Shown in pieces: positions 1 to 8,305 of a stretch of DNA of 64,000 bases (positions are counted from its first letter, which is position 1; the number at the start of each line of letters is the position of its first letter). The position numbers and the translations under genes are program-made. The DNA comes from BOG-908 sp964242595. Lineage in GTDB: Bacteria > Pseudomonadota > Alphaproteobacteria > Acetobacterales > Acetobacteraceae. The stretch spans positions 1 through 64,000 of the forward strand of contig CAXTBC010000009.1 of the NCBI GenBank assembly GCA_964242595.1, read 5' to 3'. Below the pieces are notes generated by a model. The model was not told where the DNA came from and did no database searches. It saw only the letters and a list, made by a program, of their open reading frames with translations.

Positions 1-24
1 TTGGGGCAGAGCCCCATGCTTGTC
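1..24. repeat. Family B GC-rich repeat, right end only (copy B1)
   Basis: Only the last part of a family B unit lies inside the window, ending in a GGGGCAGAGCCCC hairpin. It sits just past the 3' end of the minus-strand SDR gene; the rest is off the window edge. Confidence 0.7.
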
Positions 25-52
25 TATAGGTCAAAGTTTACGGCCGTTAGTA

Positions 53-1066
53 TTATTTCCTCCTCCGCATCGCCACACCGAAGCACAACGCCCCGAACCC
101 CGCCGCTAGCGCGGTAGCCGCTGGGTTCAGCTGGGCCTCCAGCAGCAAGCTGGTCTTGCGCGTGAACGGATGCAGCGTGCTCCGCTCTGCCAAATCCTCG
201 CGCACCTCATATAGGTTGTCGCGGCGCGCCGGATCGCCCGGGTTCTTCGTCGTCTGGGTGAACTTGGCCGAGCGGGCCAGCACCCAATCCATCACCCGAG
301 GCGCCACCTGGTTGGCCACCGCCAAAGACAGCCCGCCGGCACCACCTATCGTGATGTCGCGCGCCCGGTGCTCGCAGCCGTGCAGGATGGCGCGCGCCAC
401 CAGGTGCGGATGGTAGGCGGGCGGTGGGTTGCGGGTGCCCGGGCTGCCGATGGCGTTGCGTGCGTGCTCCATGAACGGGGTGTCGATCGCTGCCGGCTTG
501 ATCAGCGTCAGCGAGATCGGGTCACCCGCCGCCTCCATCTCCCTGCGAAAGGCTTCGGTGAAACCCTTCACAGCGAACTTGGCGGCGCAGTACGCACCCT
601 GGTAGGGGATGGCAAACTCCCCCAGCACGCTGCCCACGTTCACGATGGCTCCGCCCGCGCCCTTGAGGTGTGCCGCCGCTGCGAGCGTGCCGTGCACAAC
701 GCCCCAATACACCACGTCGAATATCCTGCGCTGGTCTTCGAGATTCACGTCCTGCAGCGAACCGTAGACGAAAGCGCCGGCGTCGTTCACCCAGGAATCG
801 AAATGGCCGAACACCTCGATGGCCTTGGCTGCGGCTGCATCCACCTGGGCGTGGTCGGACACGTCGGCAACCGCGTATGCGGCTTGGCCGCCGCCGGCGT
901 TGATCTCGGCTGCAAGTTCAGAGAGCGCCTCCTCGTTGCGTGCCACCAGCAGCAGCTTTGCCCCACGTTCGGCAGCCAGACGTGCGGTCGCCAGGCCGAT
1001 GCCGGACGTAGCGCCGGTGAGCACGATGACTTGTGTGCCGATGGGCTTGAGCTGGGGGACGGACAT
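53..1066 (-). CDS. SDR family oxidoreductase with C-terminal membrane segment
   Basis: Short-chain dehydrogenase/reductase of 337 residues. The Rossmann glycine motif TGATSGIG lies near the N-terminus, followed by NDAG (an Asp variant of NNAG), the catalytic Ser in VGSVLG and the active-site YCAAK (YxxxK) pattern. About 90 residues follow the SDR core, ending in a hydrophobic stretch and the basic tail MRRRK, so the protein may be membrane-tethered. The ATG at 1066 was preferred over the upstream in-frame start at 1144, because AGGGAG lies about 10 nt before it and the added residues resemble no SDR. Family members reduce or oxidise alcohol/ketone substrates with NAD(P). The substrate is unknown. 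It is separated from the trio upstream by repeat A1, so shared function is not implied. Confidence 0.88.
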   Translation of the reverse strand: MSVPQLKPIGTQVIVLTGATSGIGLATARLAAERGAKLLLVARNEEALSELAAEINAGGGQAAYAVADVSDHAQVDAAAAKAIEVFGHFDSWVNDAGAFVYGSLQDVNLEDQRRIFDVVYWGVVHGTLAAAAHLKGAGGAIVNVGSVLGEFAIPYQGAYCAAKFAVKGFTEAFRREMEAAGDPISLTLIKPAAIDTPFMEHARNAIGSPGTRNPPPAYHPHLVARAILHGCEHRARDITIGGAGGLSLAVANQVAPRVMDWVLARSAKFTQTTKNPGDPARRDNLYEVREDLAERSTLHPFTRKTSLLLEAQLNPAATALAAGFGALCFGVAMRRRK

Positions 1067-1139
1067 GGCGGAGGCACTCCCTGGGTGGGTGCGCAACACC
1101 GGCTTTCTTGGAAGGTTGCTTGTCGAGTACAACACGAAA

Positions 1140-1274
1140 GGCAAGCACGCGCTTCTTTTTTGAAAAACAGAAGCAAAAACTTTTGCTGGTTGACGCGCGC
1201 CGTTTCTCCAACGCGTGGTTTGTCCGTAAAAGTTTTTTTGGTTCTTTCTTTCAAAAAAGAACTGCTTGCTTCCT
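1140..1274. repeat. Family A inverted repeat, both arms (copy A1)
   Basis: Left arm GCTTCTTTTTTGAAAAACAG, a GC-rich middle, and a right arm that mirrors it. Located between the SDR start and the GT87 gene, whose TGA stop (1251-1253) lies inside the right arm. Confidence 0.85.
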
Positions 1275-2420
1275 TCTACTCAAAGCAATCATCAACCCCG
1301 CCGGCAGCAGGCACGTCAACGCCGACGCTGCCGTCAGCATCGGCACCCCGAGCACTGCGATCAGCGCCGGCGGGTTGAACATCGTGGCCAGCCAAACCGC
1401 GGCCGCCAACCACACGTGCCGGCCATCGATCAGGCAAAGCACGGCGGCTATGGCCAGCAGCACGGCGTCGTAATCCCCAACATGCGGCGCGCCGAATACC
1501 AGGGCGCAGAGAAGCACGATCAAACGCTGGCGTGGCGGCGTTGCGGGACTTCGCGCGAACACGAGCCAGATACAGATGGCCGACAAGGCGCTGGCCGCAA
1601 GCTGGCCGGCGCCGGCCGCCCCTTCGCCCAGCCCAAGCCGTCGCAGGCACGTGTGCACGCTCTGGTCGTACAGGCGTACCACGTCGATCATGCGGCCGAG
1701 CAGTGGGTTTTGCCCGGTGGCGAGCCGGATCCAGGACACCCAGGCTCCCATACCCGCCACGGCGATGCTGGCCAGAACCAAGCCGAGGCCGCCGGCAAGC
1801 CCACCGGCCACGGCGCGCCAGTGACGGCCGGCCAGCAACGCCACCGGGATCAACGGCACGAACTGTGGCTTGAGGCACAGCAGGCTGAACACCAGGCCGG
1901 CCAAGACGGGCCGCGTCTGCAGCAAGGCCATGCCGGCCAGCACGCAGGCGGCCACGAGGAAGCTGAGTTGACCAGCGCCCAGCGTGAAGGCCGTAGCGGG
2001 GCAGGCGAGCACGCCGGCGATCAACCATGCACGCCCGGCGCCGCCTGGCTCCCATCGACATAGCGCGGCAACGAGCAGGGCGGCCGTGACGGCCAGGAAC
2101 GCCACGAGCGAAGCGACGTAGGGCAGCCAGCCGAACGCCGCCGCCAGCATGAGCGTCACGGGGGGGTAGATGAACGGGTGCAGGACGCTGATCGGCTGCG
2201 CGAAGACGGCCGCATGGCTGCGGTTCATTTCGTCGGTAAAAGCGCGTGGGTCCGCCAGCAAGGCCAGGTCGCCGGCGAACAGGCGTGCGGCGGCGGTGTG
2301 GAACACCACCCAGTCCTGGCCCGGAACGGTGTGGAACACGGCCCAGAACATCGCCCAACCCAGCGGAGCCAGGCAGGCGCACAGCAGGACGGTAACCTGC
2401 CGCCCGTGGCGGGCGCTCAC
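1251..2420 (-). CDS. GT87-family (DUF2029) polyprenol-phosphate-sugar glycosyltransferase
   Basis: Polytopic membrane protein of 389 residues, rich in Leu/Ala/Val transmembrane stretches. The N-terminal PGQDWVVFHTAA segment, followed by the FIYPPV motif, fits DUF2029/GT87 enzymes, which transfer mannose or arabinose from polyprenyl-phosphate donors outside the inner membrane; the Asp of QDW is the likely catalytic residue. The GTG start at 2420 overlaps the TGA of the FAD oxidase gene by 4 nt (GTGA), so translation is probably coupled; a longer open frame upstream is only the shadow of that oxidase. The last residues, KQAVLF, are encoded by repeat A1. Position after a DprE1-like oxidase and a UbiA-type synthase suggests it uses the lipid-linked pentose they make (inference). 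Confidence 0.82.
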   Translation of the reverse strand: MSARHGRQVTVLLCACLAPLGWAMFWAVFHTVPGQDWVVFHTAAARLFAGDLALLADPRAFTDEMNRSHAAVFAQPISVLHPFIYPPVTLMLAAAFGWLPYVASLVAFLAVTAALLVAALCRWEPGGAGRAWLIAGVLACPATAFTLGAGQLSFLVAACVLAGMALLQTRPVLAGLVFSLLCLKPQFVPLIPVALLAGRHWRAVAGGLAGGLGLVLASIAVAGMGAWVSWIRLATGQNPLLGRMIDVVRLYDQSVHTCLRRLGLGEGAAGAGQLAASALSAICIWLVFARSPATPPRQRLIVLLCALVFGAPHVGDYDAVLLAIAAVLCLIDGRHVWLAAAVWLATMFNPPALIAVLGVPMLTAASALTCLLPAGLMIALSRRKQAVLF

Positions 2421-3763
2421 ACGTTGTCCCTCAGGCGCAACCTGCGGGACATGTCGGATTGCAGCCTGTGCTGCGGGTCCACCTCCTCCAGCACGCCGCG
2501 GAACTCGGCCCAGCGCGGATACATCGCGCGGAACGCGCCGGGGTCCAGCAGCGCGTCCTTGGCGAGGTACACCCGGCCGCCATGGCGCAGGGTGATGGCC
2601 ACCAGGTGCGCGTACAGCGCCTCGATCCCCGGCCCGGCGGGAAAGTCCAGCGCTAGCGTGTAGCCGGCCTGCGGGAAGGACAGGGGGCCGGCCTGCGCGT
2701 CGGCCGGGCCCAGCCGCTTGAGCACCGCCAGGAACGAGGCGCGTCGGGACGCGGCGATCACCTCGAGCAGTTCGCGCAGCGCCGCCGGGCCAGTGGCGAA
2801 CGGCACCACGTTCTGGAACTGGTGGAAGCCGCGGCGGCCGTAGATGCGGTTCCAGTCCCGCAGCGCGTCCAGCGGGTAGAGGAACTTCTCGTAACGCACG
2901 CTGGCCAGCCGGCCGGCCACCGGCGCGCGGCGGTAGTACACTGCGTTGAAGGCGCTTATGCTGGTGGGGCCCAGTGCGAACGCCGGCAGATCCGCCGGCA
3001 CGCGCAGCCCGGACCGTGGTGCCCCACCGCAGGCGCCGCCTGAGGCCTCGGCCGTCTCCAGAATGCCACGGCCCAGGCCGGCGCCACGCGCGCAGCCGTC
3101 GATCCACCCCACGGCATAGGTGGCGTCGCACGCCGCGTCCATCGCGGCCAGGAAGGCGTCCAGGTCCGGCAGGCGGCGGGCGTGCACCGCCACGCCGGGC
3201 CCTGGGACGCGCTTCATGCGGAAGGCGACGCGGATGATCACGCCGGTCAGCCCCAGCCCGCCGCAGGTGGCAGCGAACAGCGCCGGCTCGGCCTGCGGGC
3301 CGATGGTTCGGCGCCGCCCGTCGGGCGTCAGCAGGTCCAGCGCGGTCACGTGGCGGGCGAAGCTGCCGTCCGCCTCGTGGTTCTTGCCGTGCACGTCGTT
3401 GGCGACGGCCCCGCCGATGGTGGCGTAGCCCGTGCCTGGCGAGACCGGCACCAGCCAGCCTTGCGGCAGCAGGGATGCCATCAGCTGGCGGAAGGTGACG
3501 CCAGGCTCCACCTCGATGCAGCCGGTGGCGGGGTCGAACGCGATCACGCCGGCCAGGCCCGCGGTCAGCAGCGCAACCCCCTGGCCGTTCAGCGCGCAGT
3601 CGCCATAGGCGCGGCCGGCCGCGTGCGCGATCATGCCGTGCGCCCGCGGGCGGCGCTCGGCGAAAACGTCGGACAGGTCGGCCACTTTCTGGGGCCGCCA
3701 AGTGACGCTGGCCGCGCGCGCCACGCGGCCCCAGCCGGCCAGGATGGCCAGCCCGGCCTCCAT
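2417..3763 (-). CDS. DprE1-like FAD-binding oxidase (decaprenylphosphoryl-ribose oxidase family)
   Basis: Protein of 448 residues with an FAD_binding_4 (VAO/PCMH-type) domain. The segment SPGTGYATIGGAVANDVHGK, followed by NH, matches the flavin-binding signature of DprE1, the enzyme oxidising C2' of decaprenyl-phosphoryl-ribose on the way to the arabinose donor. The C-terminal half carries the ALO-like domain ending near the aromatic PRWAEFR segment. The start ATG at 3763 overlaps the stop of the upstream HAD-UbiA gene by one base (TGATG), and its own stop overlaps the GT87 start, so the three are one operon. No DprE2-type reductase partner is present in the trio; it may be encoded elsewhere. 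The family call is strong; the exact substrate is inferred. Confidence 0.87.
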   Translation of the reverse strand: MEAGLAILAGWGRVARAASVTWRPQKVADLSDVFAERRPRAHGMIAHAAGRAYGDCALNGQGVALLTAGLAGVIAFDPATGCIEVEPGVTFRQLMASLLPQGWLVPVSPGTGYATIGGAVANDVHGKNHEADGSFARHVTALDLLTPDGRRRTIGPQAEPALFAATCGGLGLTGVIIRVAFRMKRVPGPGVAVHARRLPDLDAFLAAMDAACDATYAVGWIDGCARGAGLGRGILETAEASGGACGGAPRSGLRVPADLPAFALGPTSISAFNAVYYRRAPVAGRLASVRYEKFLYPLDALRDWNRIYGRRGFHQFQNVVPFATGPAALRELLEVIAASRRASFLAVLKRLGPADAQAGPLSFPQAGYTLALDFPAGPGIEALYAHLVAITLRHGGRVYLAKDALLDPGAFRAMYPRWAEFRGVLEEVDPQHRLQSDMSRRLRLRDNV

Positions 3764-5187
3764 CACAGCGTGGCGGCCAGGATGGCGGCCAGGCCCGCGA
3801 CCCCCGCCATCAGGCTCACGCGGTCGCGCAGCGCGAACACCACCGGGTCGTCGTTCATCTGGCCGCGGTTGCTCAGCATCAGCAAGCGGCTCACCCAGAA
3901 CAGCAGGATCGGGCACAGTGCCCACAGCACGCTAGGGTGGTGGTAGAGCGACGCTACCTCGTTGCCGTTCACGTACAGCGCCATCACCAGCACCGCCATG
4001 TAGCCGGAGGAGGCGGCCATGCTGCGCAGCATGTCCAGGTCCTCGGCCCGGTAGCCGCGGCCCGAGAGACCCTCGGTGCCGCCGGCGCGCACGAACAGGA
4101 CGAGCTCCGTCAGCCGCTTCACCACGGCCAGGCAGAAGAACAGAAATAGCGAGAAGGCCAACAGCCAGGGCGAGATGGGGATGTCGGTGGCCGCAGCGCC
4201 TGCGAAGATGCGCAGCGTGTAGAGGCCCGCCAGGGCCACCACGTCCCACACAGCGCGGCGCTTCAGCACGAAGGAGTAGGCCAGCGTGCTGACGTAGTAG
4301 GCGGCGAGCATGGCCAGGAAGCCTGCCGGCAGCGCGCTGGCCGCGAGCAGGGCGCCGGCGAGCAGCAGGCCGGTCAGGCCCGGCCCCCAGGATAGCGGCA
4401 GCGCCCCGCTGGCGAACGGTCGCCGGCGCTTGGTCGGGTGCAGCCTGTCATGCGGCAAATCCAGCAGGTCGTTCAGCAGGTACACGCTCGAGGCGCACAG
4501 GCTGAATGCCAGGAAGCCAAGGGTGGCCTTCACCGGCCTGCCGCCGGCGAGCTGGTGGGCGGCCAGCACGGGCACGAACACCAGCAGGTTCTTCGCCCAC
4601 TGGTGCAGCCGCATGGCGCGCGCCACCAGCCGCAGCCTGGCGCCGCGCGAGGGCGAGGCACCCACCACCACCACGTCGGCGCACACCGCGCGCGCGCGGG
4701 CCAGCAGCGCCGCCGAGGGCGCCACCACCAGCGCCCGCCTGGCCTGCGCCCATACCGGCAGGTCGGCGGCCGCGTCGCCGGCGTAGTCGAACCCGCGCAC
4801 GCCGAAGCGCGCGGCCAGAGCCGCCGCCTTGGCAGCACCCTTCAGGTTGGTGTGCCCGTCCGAGGCGATCACCTCGTCGAACAGGGCCAGGTGCCCGGCA
4901 ACCGCGTGCGCCACGCCGGCATCGGCCGCCGTGGCCAGGACCACGTGGCGACCCTCTCGGCGCGCCTGCCCGGCCAAGGCGAGCATGTCCCCCCGGTAGG
5001 CCAGGCTCGCGGGATCGAGCCCCGCGTCGCGTGCGATGCGCTGCTTCAGCACGGCGCGTCCCGCCCGCCCGCCCGCCAGAGCGCGCAGCAGTGCCACAGG
5101 TCGGGTCGCCAGTAGCTGCAGCGCGGTCTCGGCAAGGGTGTCGCCGGCCACGAGCGTACCGTCCAGGTCCAGGACCAGAGGTGTCAT
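3763..5187 (-). CDS. HAD phosphatase-UbiA prenyltransferase fusion (DPPR synthase-like)
   Basis: Two-domain protein of 474 residues. Residues 1-190 form a HAD-type hydrolase beginning with the nucleophile motif LDLDGTLV and containing a later GDAAADLPVW acidic motif. Residues 200-474 are a UbiA-type integral membrane prenyltransferase with the Mg-diphosphate motif NDLLDLPHD (NDxxDxxxD) and about eight hydrophobic spans. UbiA relatives of this type attach phosphoribosyl groups to polyprenyl phosphate, and a phosphatase is the next step required; the fusion would do both in one chain (inference). ATG at 5187 begins exactly at the HAD domain (MTPLVLDLDGT), so the upstream in-frame extension to 5295 was discarded. 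First gene of a three-gene coupled operon. Confidence 0.87.
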   Translation of the reverse strand: MTPLVLDLDGTLVAGDTLAETALQLLATRPVALLRALAGGRAGRAVLKQRIARDAGLDPASLAYRGDMLALAGQARREGRHVVLATAADAGVAHAVAGHLALFDEVIASDGHTNLKGAAKAAALAARFGVRGFDYAGDAAADLPVWAQARRALVVAPSAALLARARAVCADVVVVGASPSRGARLRLVARAMRLHQWAKNLLVFVPVLAAHQLAGGRPVKATLGFLAFSLCASSVYLLNDLLDLPHDRLHPTKRRRPFASGALPLSWGPGLTGLLLAGALLAASALPAGFLAMLAAYYVSTLAYSFVLKRRAVWDVVALAGLYTLRIFAGAAATDIPISPWLLAFSLFLFFCLAVVKRLTELVLFVRAGGTEGLSGRGYRAEDLDMLRSMAASSGYMAVLVMALYVNGNEVASLYHHPSVLWALCPILLFWVSRLLMLSNRGQMNDDPVVFALRDRVSLMAGVAGLAAILAATL

Positions 5188-5364
5188 GGCAATTGTGCTA
5201 CAGGATTCGCGGCCGGAATGGGAGATGGCCGGGGGCAGCACCACGGCAGTCAATTGGCAGCCGTCTGGCGGCGCTGTCCGGCTTGCAGAACGCACGCTCC
5301 AAGCGCGAGGAACTGGGCAGACACCAGATTAGGTGCTCTCCTCAACAATCATGCCTACCCATGT

Positions 5365-5637
5365 TCAACATCCTATTCTGGAACGGATGTTCCGTTCTTT
5401 TATAGCAATGAAGATAACGACGCTCACAAGCAATGCAAGAAGACTCAGCCCGACGAACATGTCGATCCAAGGGTAGACGCGACCCAGAACAAAGAGTGCG
5501 ATACCGACGGCGGAACCAAGCCAAGTGAAACTGCTGCGAGTTGGAACCAACACGGTCCATTCCTTAAACGACGTTGTTGGAGAAACGAACGTTTCTTTTA
5601 TCAACATCATGACAATGGCGCGTCTGCGCGAATTCAT
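5365..5637 (-). CDS. Hypothetical small membrane protein, two predicted TM helices
   Basis: A 90-residue reading frame, MNSRRRAIVMML at the start, with two hydrophobic helices separated by a short turn (WLGSAVGIALFVLG and FVGLSLLALLVSVVIFI) and a basic C-terminal tail KERNIRSR. No family is recognised. GC content is lower than in neighbouring genes. The frame continues upstream into repeat B2, so the native start could be the ATG at 5637 or one of the ATGs at 5610/5607; no convincing ribosome-binding site distinguishes them. It may be a genuine small membrane protein or the end of a gene disrupted by the repeat. Confidence 0.42.
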   Translation of the reverse strand: MNSRRRAIVMMLIKETFVSPTTSFKEWTVLVPTRSSFTWLGSAVGIALFVLGRVYPWIDMFVGLSLLALLVSVVIFIAIKERNIRSRIGC

Positions 5638-5667
5638 GCAACAGCCGGAGATTTGACCTGTAAGCGA

Positions 5668-5976
5668 GCATGGGGGCTCCGCCCCAAACCGCGTCGTGCG
5701 TAGCACGCAGTCGCGTGACGGGGCCTCGAGGCCCCAGATCCCCATCTGTTTAGCATTCCTAACGAACAGGTTCTAAGAGTCCGTTTGAAAACTCACACAA
5801 GCTGCCTGGGAGCGCCGAAAATTCGACGAAAGCGCTAACTACATACCACAATTCAGGCTGAATTCGCCTTCTAACGGCAAGGATTGAGAGACTTGGGGCT
5901 TTGGATGCGAGTTTCCAAACAGCCTCTAAGGACTTGTCCTTAGCGGGTCCAGGGGCAGAGCCCCTGGCCTTCCTCG
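5668..5976. repeat. Family B repeat containing a nested MITE (copy B2)
   Basis: Reverse-orientation copy: GGGGCTCCGCCCC hairpin, GGGGCCTCGAGGCCCC hairpin, then the CTAACGAACAGGTTC segment, a 150 bp insertion, and the CAGGGGCAGAGCCCCTGG end. It fills the gap between the small membrane protein and the truncated FAD gene. Confidence 0.85.
5777..5926. mobile_element. 150 bp MITE-like element inserted in repeat B2
   Basis: Terminal inverted repeats GAGTCCGTTTGAAAACTC and GAGTTTCCAAACAGCCTC (mirrored) bound a non-coding interior. Both ends are flanked by TAA (5774-5776 and 5927-5929), the expected 3-bp target duplication of IS5-family (TNA) transposition. The interior does not match the MITEs at 21578 and 61947, although the ends do. 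Confidence 0.75.
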
Positions 5977-5980
5977 AAGG

Positions 5981-6202
5981 TCACCAGGCACCCAGGCGCA
6001 TCTTGATCAGCTCATGCAGCAGGCTGACGGTGTAGCTGGCCGCCGAGTTGCGGAAGCCGGGGTGAAACTCCTCGGTGACCGCGGCGCCGCCCACGACGTG
6101 GCGGCGCTCAGCGATGGTCACGCGCAAGCCGGCGTTGGCAAGATAGTAGGCGCAGACCAGGCCGTTATGGCCGGCGCCTATGATGATAGCGTCTGTGGGC
6201 AT
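5981..6202 (-). pseudogene. Truncated phytoene-desaturase-like FAD oxidoreductase (N-terminal fragment)
   Basis: Only 73 residues remain of what is normally a protein of about 500 residues. The dinucleotide-binding fold is clear: IIIGAGHNGLVCAYYLANAG, then VTIAERRHVVGGAAVTEE, typical of the NAD(P)/FAD-dependent phytoene dehydrogenase-related family. The frame stops within a few codons of the edge of repeat B2, and nothing resembling the remaining FAD or substrate domain is found nearby. The gene appears to have been cut by repeat insertion or by recombination between repeats. ATG at 6202 was chosen because the GxGxxG fold begins four residues later. Confidence 0.75.
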
Positions 6203-6225
6203 TTTGCTGATCGAAAACCAAAGTA

Positions 6226-6271
6226 GAAAGCAGTTCTTTTTTGAAAAAAAGAACCAAAAATTTTTGCTTCC
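6226..6271. repeat. Family A repeat, left arm only (copy A2)
   Basis: Single arm with the TTCTTTTTTGAAAAAAAGAA core and the ACCAAAAATTTTTG tail, between the truncated FAD gene start and the GGDEF/EAL gene end. The right arm is missing. Confidence 0.75.
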
Positions 6272-6329
6272 CTTTGGGTGGCGCGGATAGGGGCGTGCCT
6301 CATCGGCGAAAGTCTTGGCGCCGTTCCTT

Positions 6330-8054
6330 TTACGCCGCCGTGCAGACTTCCGGCCGATGCAGCCGCACCAGCATCCCATCCACGTCGCCCGAGGGCACCG
6401 GGCGGCTGAAGTAGTAGCCCTGCACGCAGGTGCAACCATCGGCCTTGATCTGCTCGAGCTGCTTGGCCGTCTCCACCCCCTCTGCCGTGGTGGGAATGCC
6501 CAGGCTCTGGCCGAGCGCCGCGATCGAGCGGACGATGGCGCTGTTCTCCAGCGAAGCGTCGATCGGGCTCACGAAGGAGCGGTCGATCTTGATCTTGTCG
6601 AACCGGAAACGGCTGAGCTGGCTGAGAGAGGCGTAGCCGGTGCCGAAATCGTCCAGCACCAGCCGCACGCCCTGGGCGTGTAGCGCGGCCAGCGTGCCCA
6701 GCACCGTGCCGGTGTCGCGCAGCAGCAGGCTCTCTGTGATCTCGATTTCCAGCCGCCCGGCATCCAGCCCCGTCTCGGCCAGCGCCTCGGCCACCGAACG
6801 GGCGAAGTGCCCCGTCTCGAACTGCAGCGGCGACGCGTTGACGGCCACTGTCACGTCAGCCGGCCAACGCGCCGCCTCCCGGCAGGCCTGGCGCAGCACC
6901 CAGTCGCCGATGTCGTTGATCAGGCCGAGCTGTTCCGTCAGCGGGATGAAGTCGGTGGGCGGCACCAGGCCGCGCTGCGGGCTGCGCCAGCGGATCAGCG
7001 CCTCCAGGCCGGTCACGCAGCCGCGGTAGACGTCCACCTGCGGCTGGTAGTGCAGCTCGAACTCGTCACGCGCCAACGCCAGGCGCAAATCGGCTTCCAG
7101 CGCGCGGCGCAGGTGGGCACGCTCGGTCAGCAACGGATCGAAGAAACGCAGCGGCGCCGCACCCCGCGTGCCGGTCTCCAGCAGCGCCAGGCCCGCGCTG
7201 GCCAGCAGCGCCTCGGCCGTGTGGCCGTCCTGCGGCGCGCAGGAGATGCCGGCATGCACGCCCAGCGACACGGCCTCACCCTCGATCAGATAAGGCTGGG
7301 CGAGGCAGGCGGCCACGTCGGCCGCGAACGCCGCCAGCCCTTCCTGCCCCTCGGCGCGGCTGACAGCCAGCGCAAACTCGTCGCCCGAGACGCGGGCCAA
7401 CAGATCGTCCTCCTGCGCCAGGCCGCGCAGCCTGTCTGCCACCATGCGCAGCAGCGCGTCCCCTGCTCCCACGCCCAACACGTCGTTCACCCGCTTGAGG
7501 CGCTGCAAACCCACCAGCAGCAGCGCCGGCGGCGGCCCGTCCGGCGTGCATAGGCAGTCCTGCAGCATCAGCATGAAGTGCGGACGGTTCCACAACCCGG
7601 TCAGCGGGTCCGACGAGGCATGTTCCAGCAGCCAATCCTGCGTCTGGCGAGTGCTCGTCACATCCTCCAGGCTCACCACCCAGCCCAGCGCGCCGGCCGG
7701 ACGTATGTCGGCCGAGAGCGTGCGCATGCCGGCGGGGCCGGAAACCTTCAGGAGCAGGTCAGGCGCCTCACCCGAGGGGCCGGCCAGCGCGGCGCTCAAC
7801 CGGCGCAGGCTGTCCGGACATAGCGCCGTGCAGGCCCCCAGCATCTCCGTGGCAGGCAGGCCCAGCGCCGGGCTGCTGCCGGCATAGCCGAGCAGGGCGG
7901 CCGCACCTGCGGTCACCAACCGGACGCAGCAATCCTCGCCCAGGACGATCAGCCCCACCGGAGCGCTGTCCAGCGCCGCGGTCAGCAACTGGTCCAGCCC
8001 CGCGGGGCGCGACGTTTCGCCAGTCTCGGGCAGGCTCAAAACGGTTTGCGGCAT
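6330..8054 (-). CDS. PAS-GGDEF-EAL protein, probable c-di-GMP phosphodiesterase
   Basis: 574 residues: an N-terminal PAS-like sensor (about 20-135), a GGDEF domain (145-300) and an EAL domain (310-574). The GGDEF domain looks catalytically dead: the signature is SGDEF (223-227) and the two metal-binding Asp of the usual DxD motif are replaced in VGLQRLKRVND (Gly182, Gln184). The EAL domain keeps the expected catalytic set: LEALIRW, VNASPLQF, EITESLLL, DDFGTGYASL, KIDRSFV and TAEGVET. The likely activity is therefore hydrolysis of c-di-GMP, with the GGDEF domain as a possible GTP-sensing module (inference). No signal peptide or TM helix is seen, so it should be cytoplasmic. It is a stand-alone gene flanked by repeats A2 and B3. 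Confidence 0.9.
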   Translation of the reverse strand: MPQTVLSLPETGETSRPAGLDQLLTAALDSAPVGLIVLGEDCCVRLVTAGAAALLGYAGSSPALGLPATEMLGACTALCPDSLRRLSAALAGPSGEAPDLLLKVSGPAGMRTLSADIRPAGALGWVVSLEDVTSTRQTQDWLLEHASSDPLTGLWNRPHFMLMLQDCLCTPDGPPPALLLVGLQRLKRVNDVLGVGAGDALLRMVADRLRGLAQEDDLLARVSGDEFALAVSRAEGQEGLAAFAADVAACLAQPYLIEGEAVSLGVHAGISCAPQDGHTAEALLASAGLALLETGTRGAAPLRFFDPLLTERAHLRRALEADLRLALARDEFELHYQPQVDVYRGCVTGLEALIRWRSPQRGLVPPTDFIPLTEQLGLINDIGDWVLRQACREAARWPADVTVAVNASPLQFETGHFARSVAEALAETGLDAGRLEIEITESLLLRDTGTVLGTLAALHAQGVRLVLDDFGTGYASLSQLSRFRFDKIKIDRSFVSPIDASLENSAIVRSIAALGQSLGIPTTAEGVETAKQLEQIKADGCTCVQGYYFSRPVPSGDVDGMLVRLHRPEVCTAA

Positions 8055-8149
8055 TGGACCCTCACACCACCCAGCGTAACGGCCCGAGGTTGCCGAAACC
8101 TTTCCGCACGGCCGGTAGTTGCTTTTGTACTTTCGGCGGTCTGAAGAAA

Positions 8150-8296
8150 GGGCAGGGCTCTGCCCTGGACCCCGTCAAGGACAAGTTTTAGAACCTGTTA
8201 CGAGATGTCCTAAACAAACGGGGTCTGGGGCCTCGAGGCCCCGTCACGCAAACGCGTGCTGCGCACGACGGGTTTGGGGCAGAGCGCCATGCTTAC
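8150..8296. repeat. Family B repeat without MITE (copy B3)
   Basis: Nearly complete unit showing the uninterrupted form of the insertion site (TTTTAGAACCTGTTACGAG). It lies between the EAL gene start and the M28 peptidase end; the 250 bp gap holds nothing else recognisable. Confidence 0.8.
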
Positions 8297-8305
8297 CTTC
8301 AACCA

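Noticed and set aside
53..1066. The SDR as a DprE2 partner of the nearby DprE1-like oxidase
   Set aside because: It is about 80 residues longer than DprE2, has a C-terminal hydrophobic tail, and is separated from the operon by a repeat.
1251..3701. An 816-codon open frame covering the GT87 gene and much of the DprE1-like gene
   Set aside because: Its first half is the out-of-frame shadow of the FAD oxidase (Arg/Pro/Gly-rich, no fold); the GT87 protein starts at GTG 2420.
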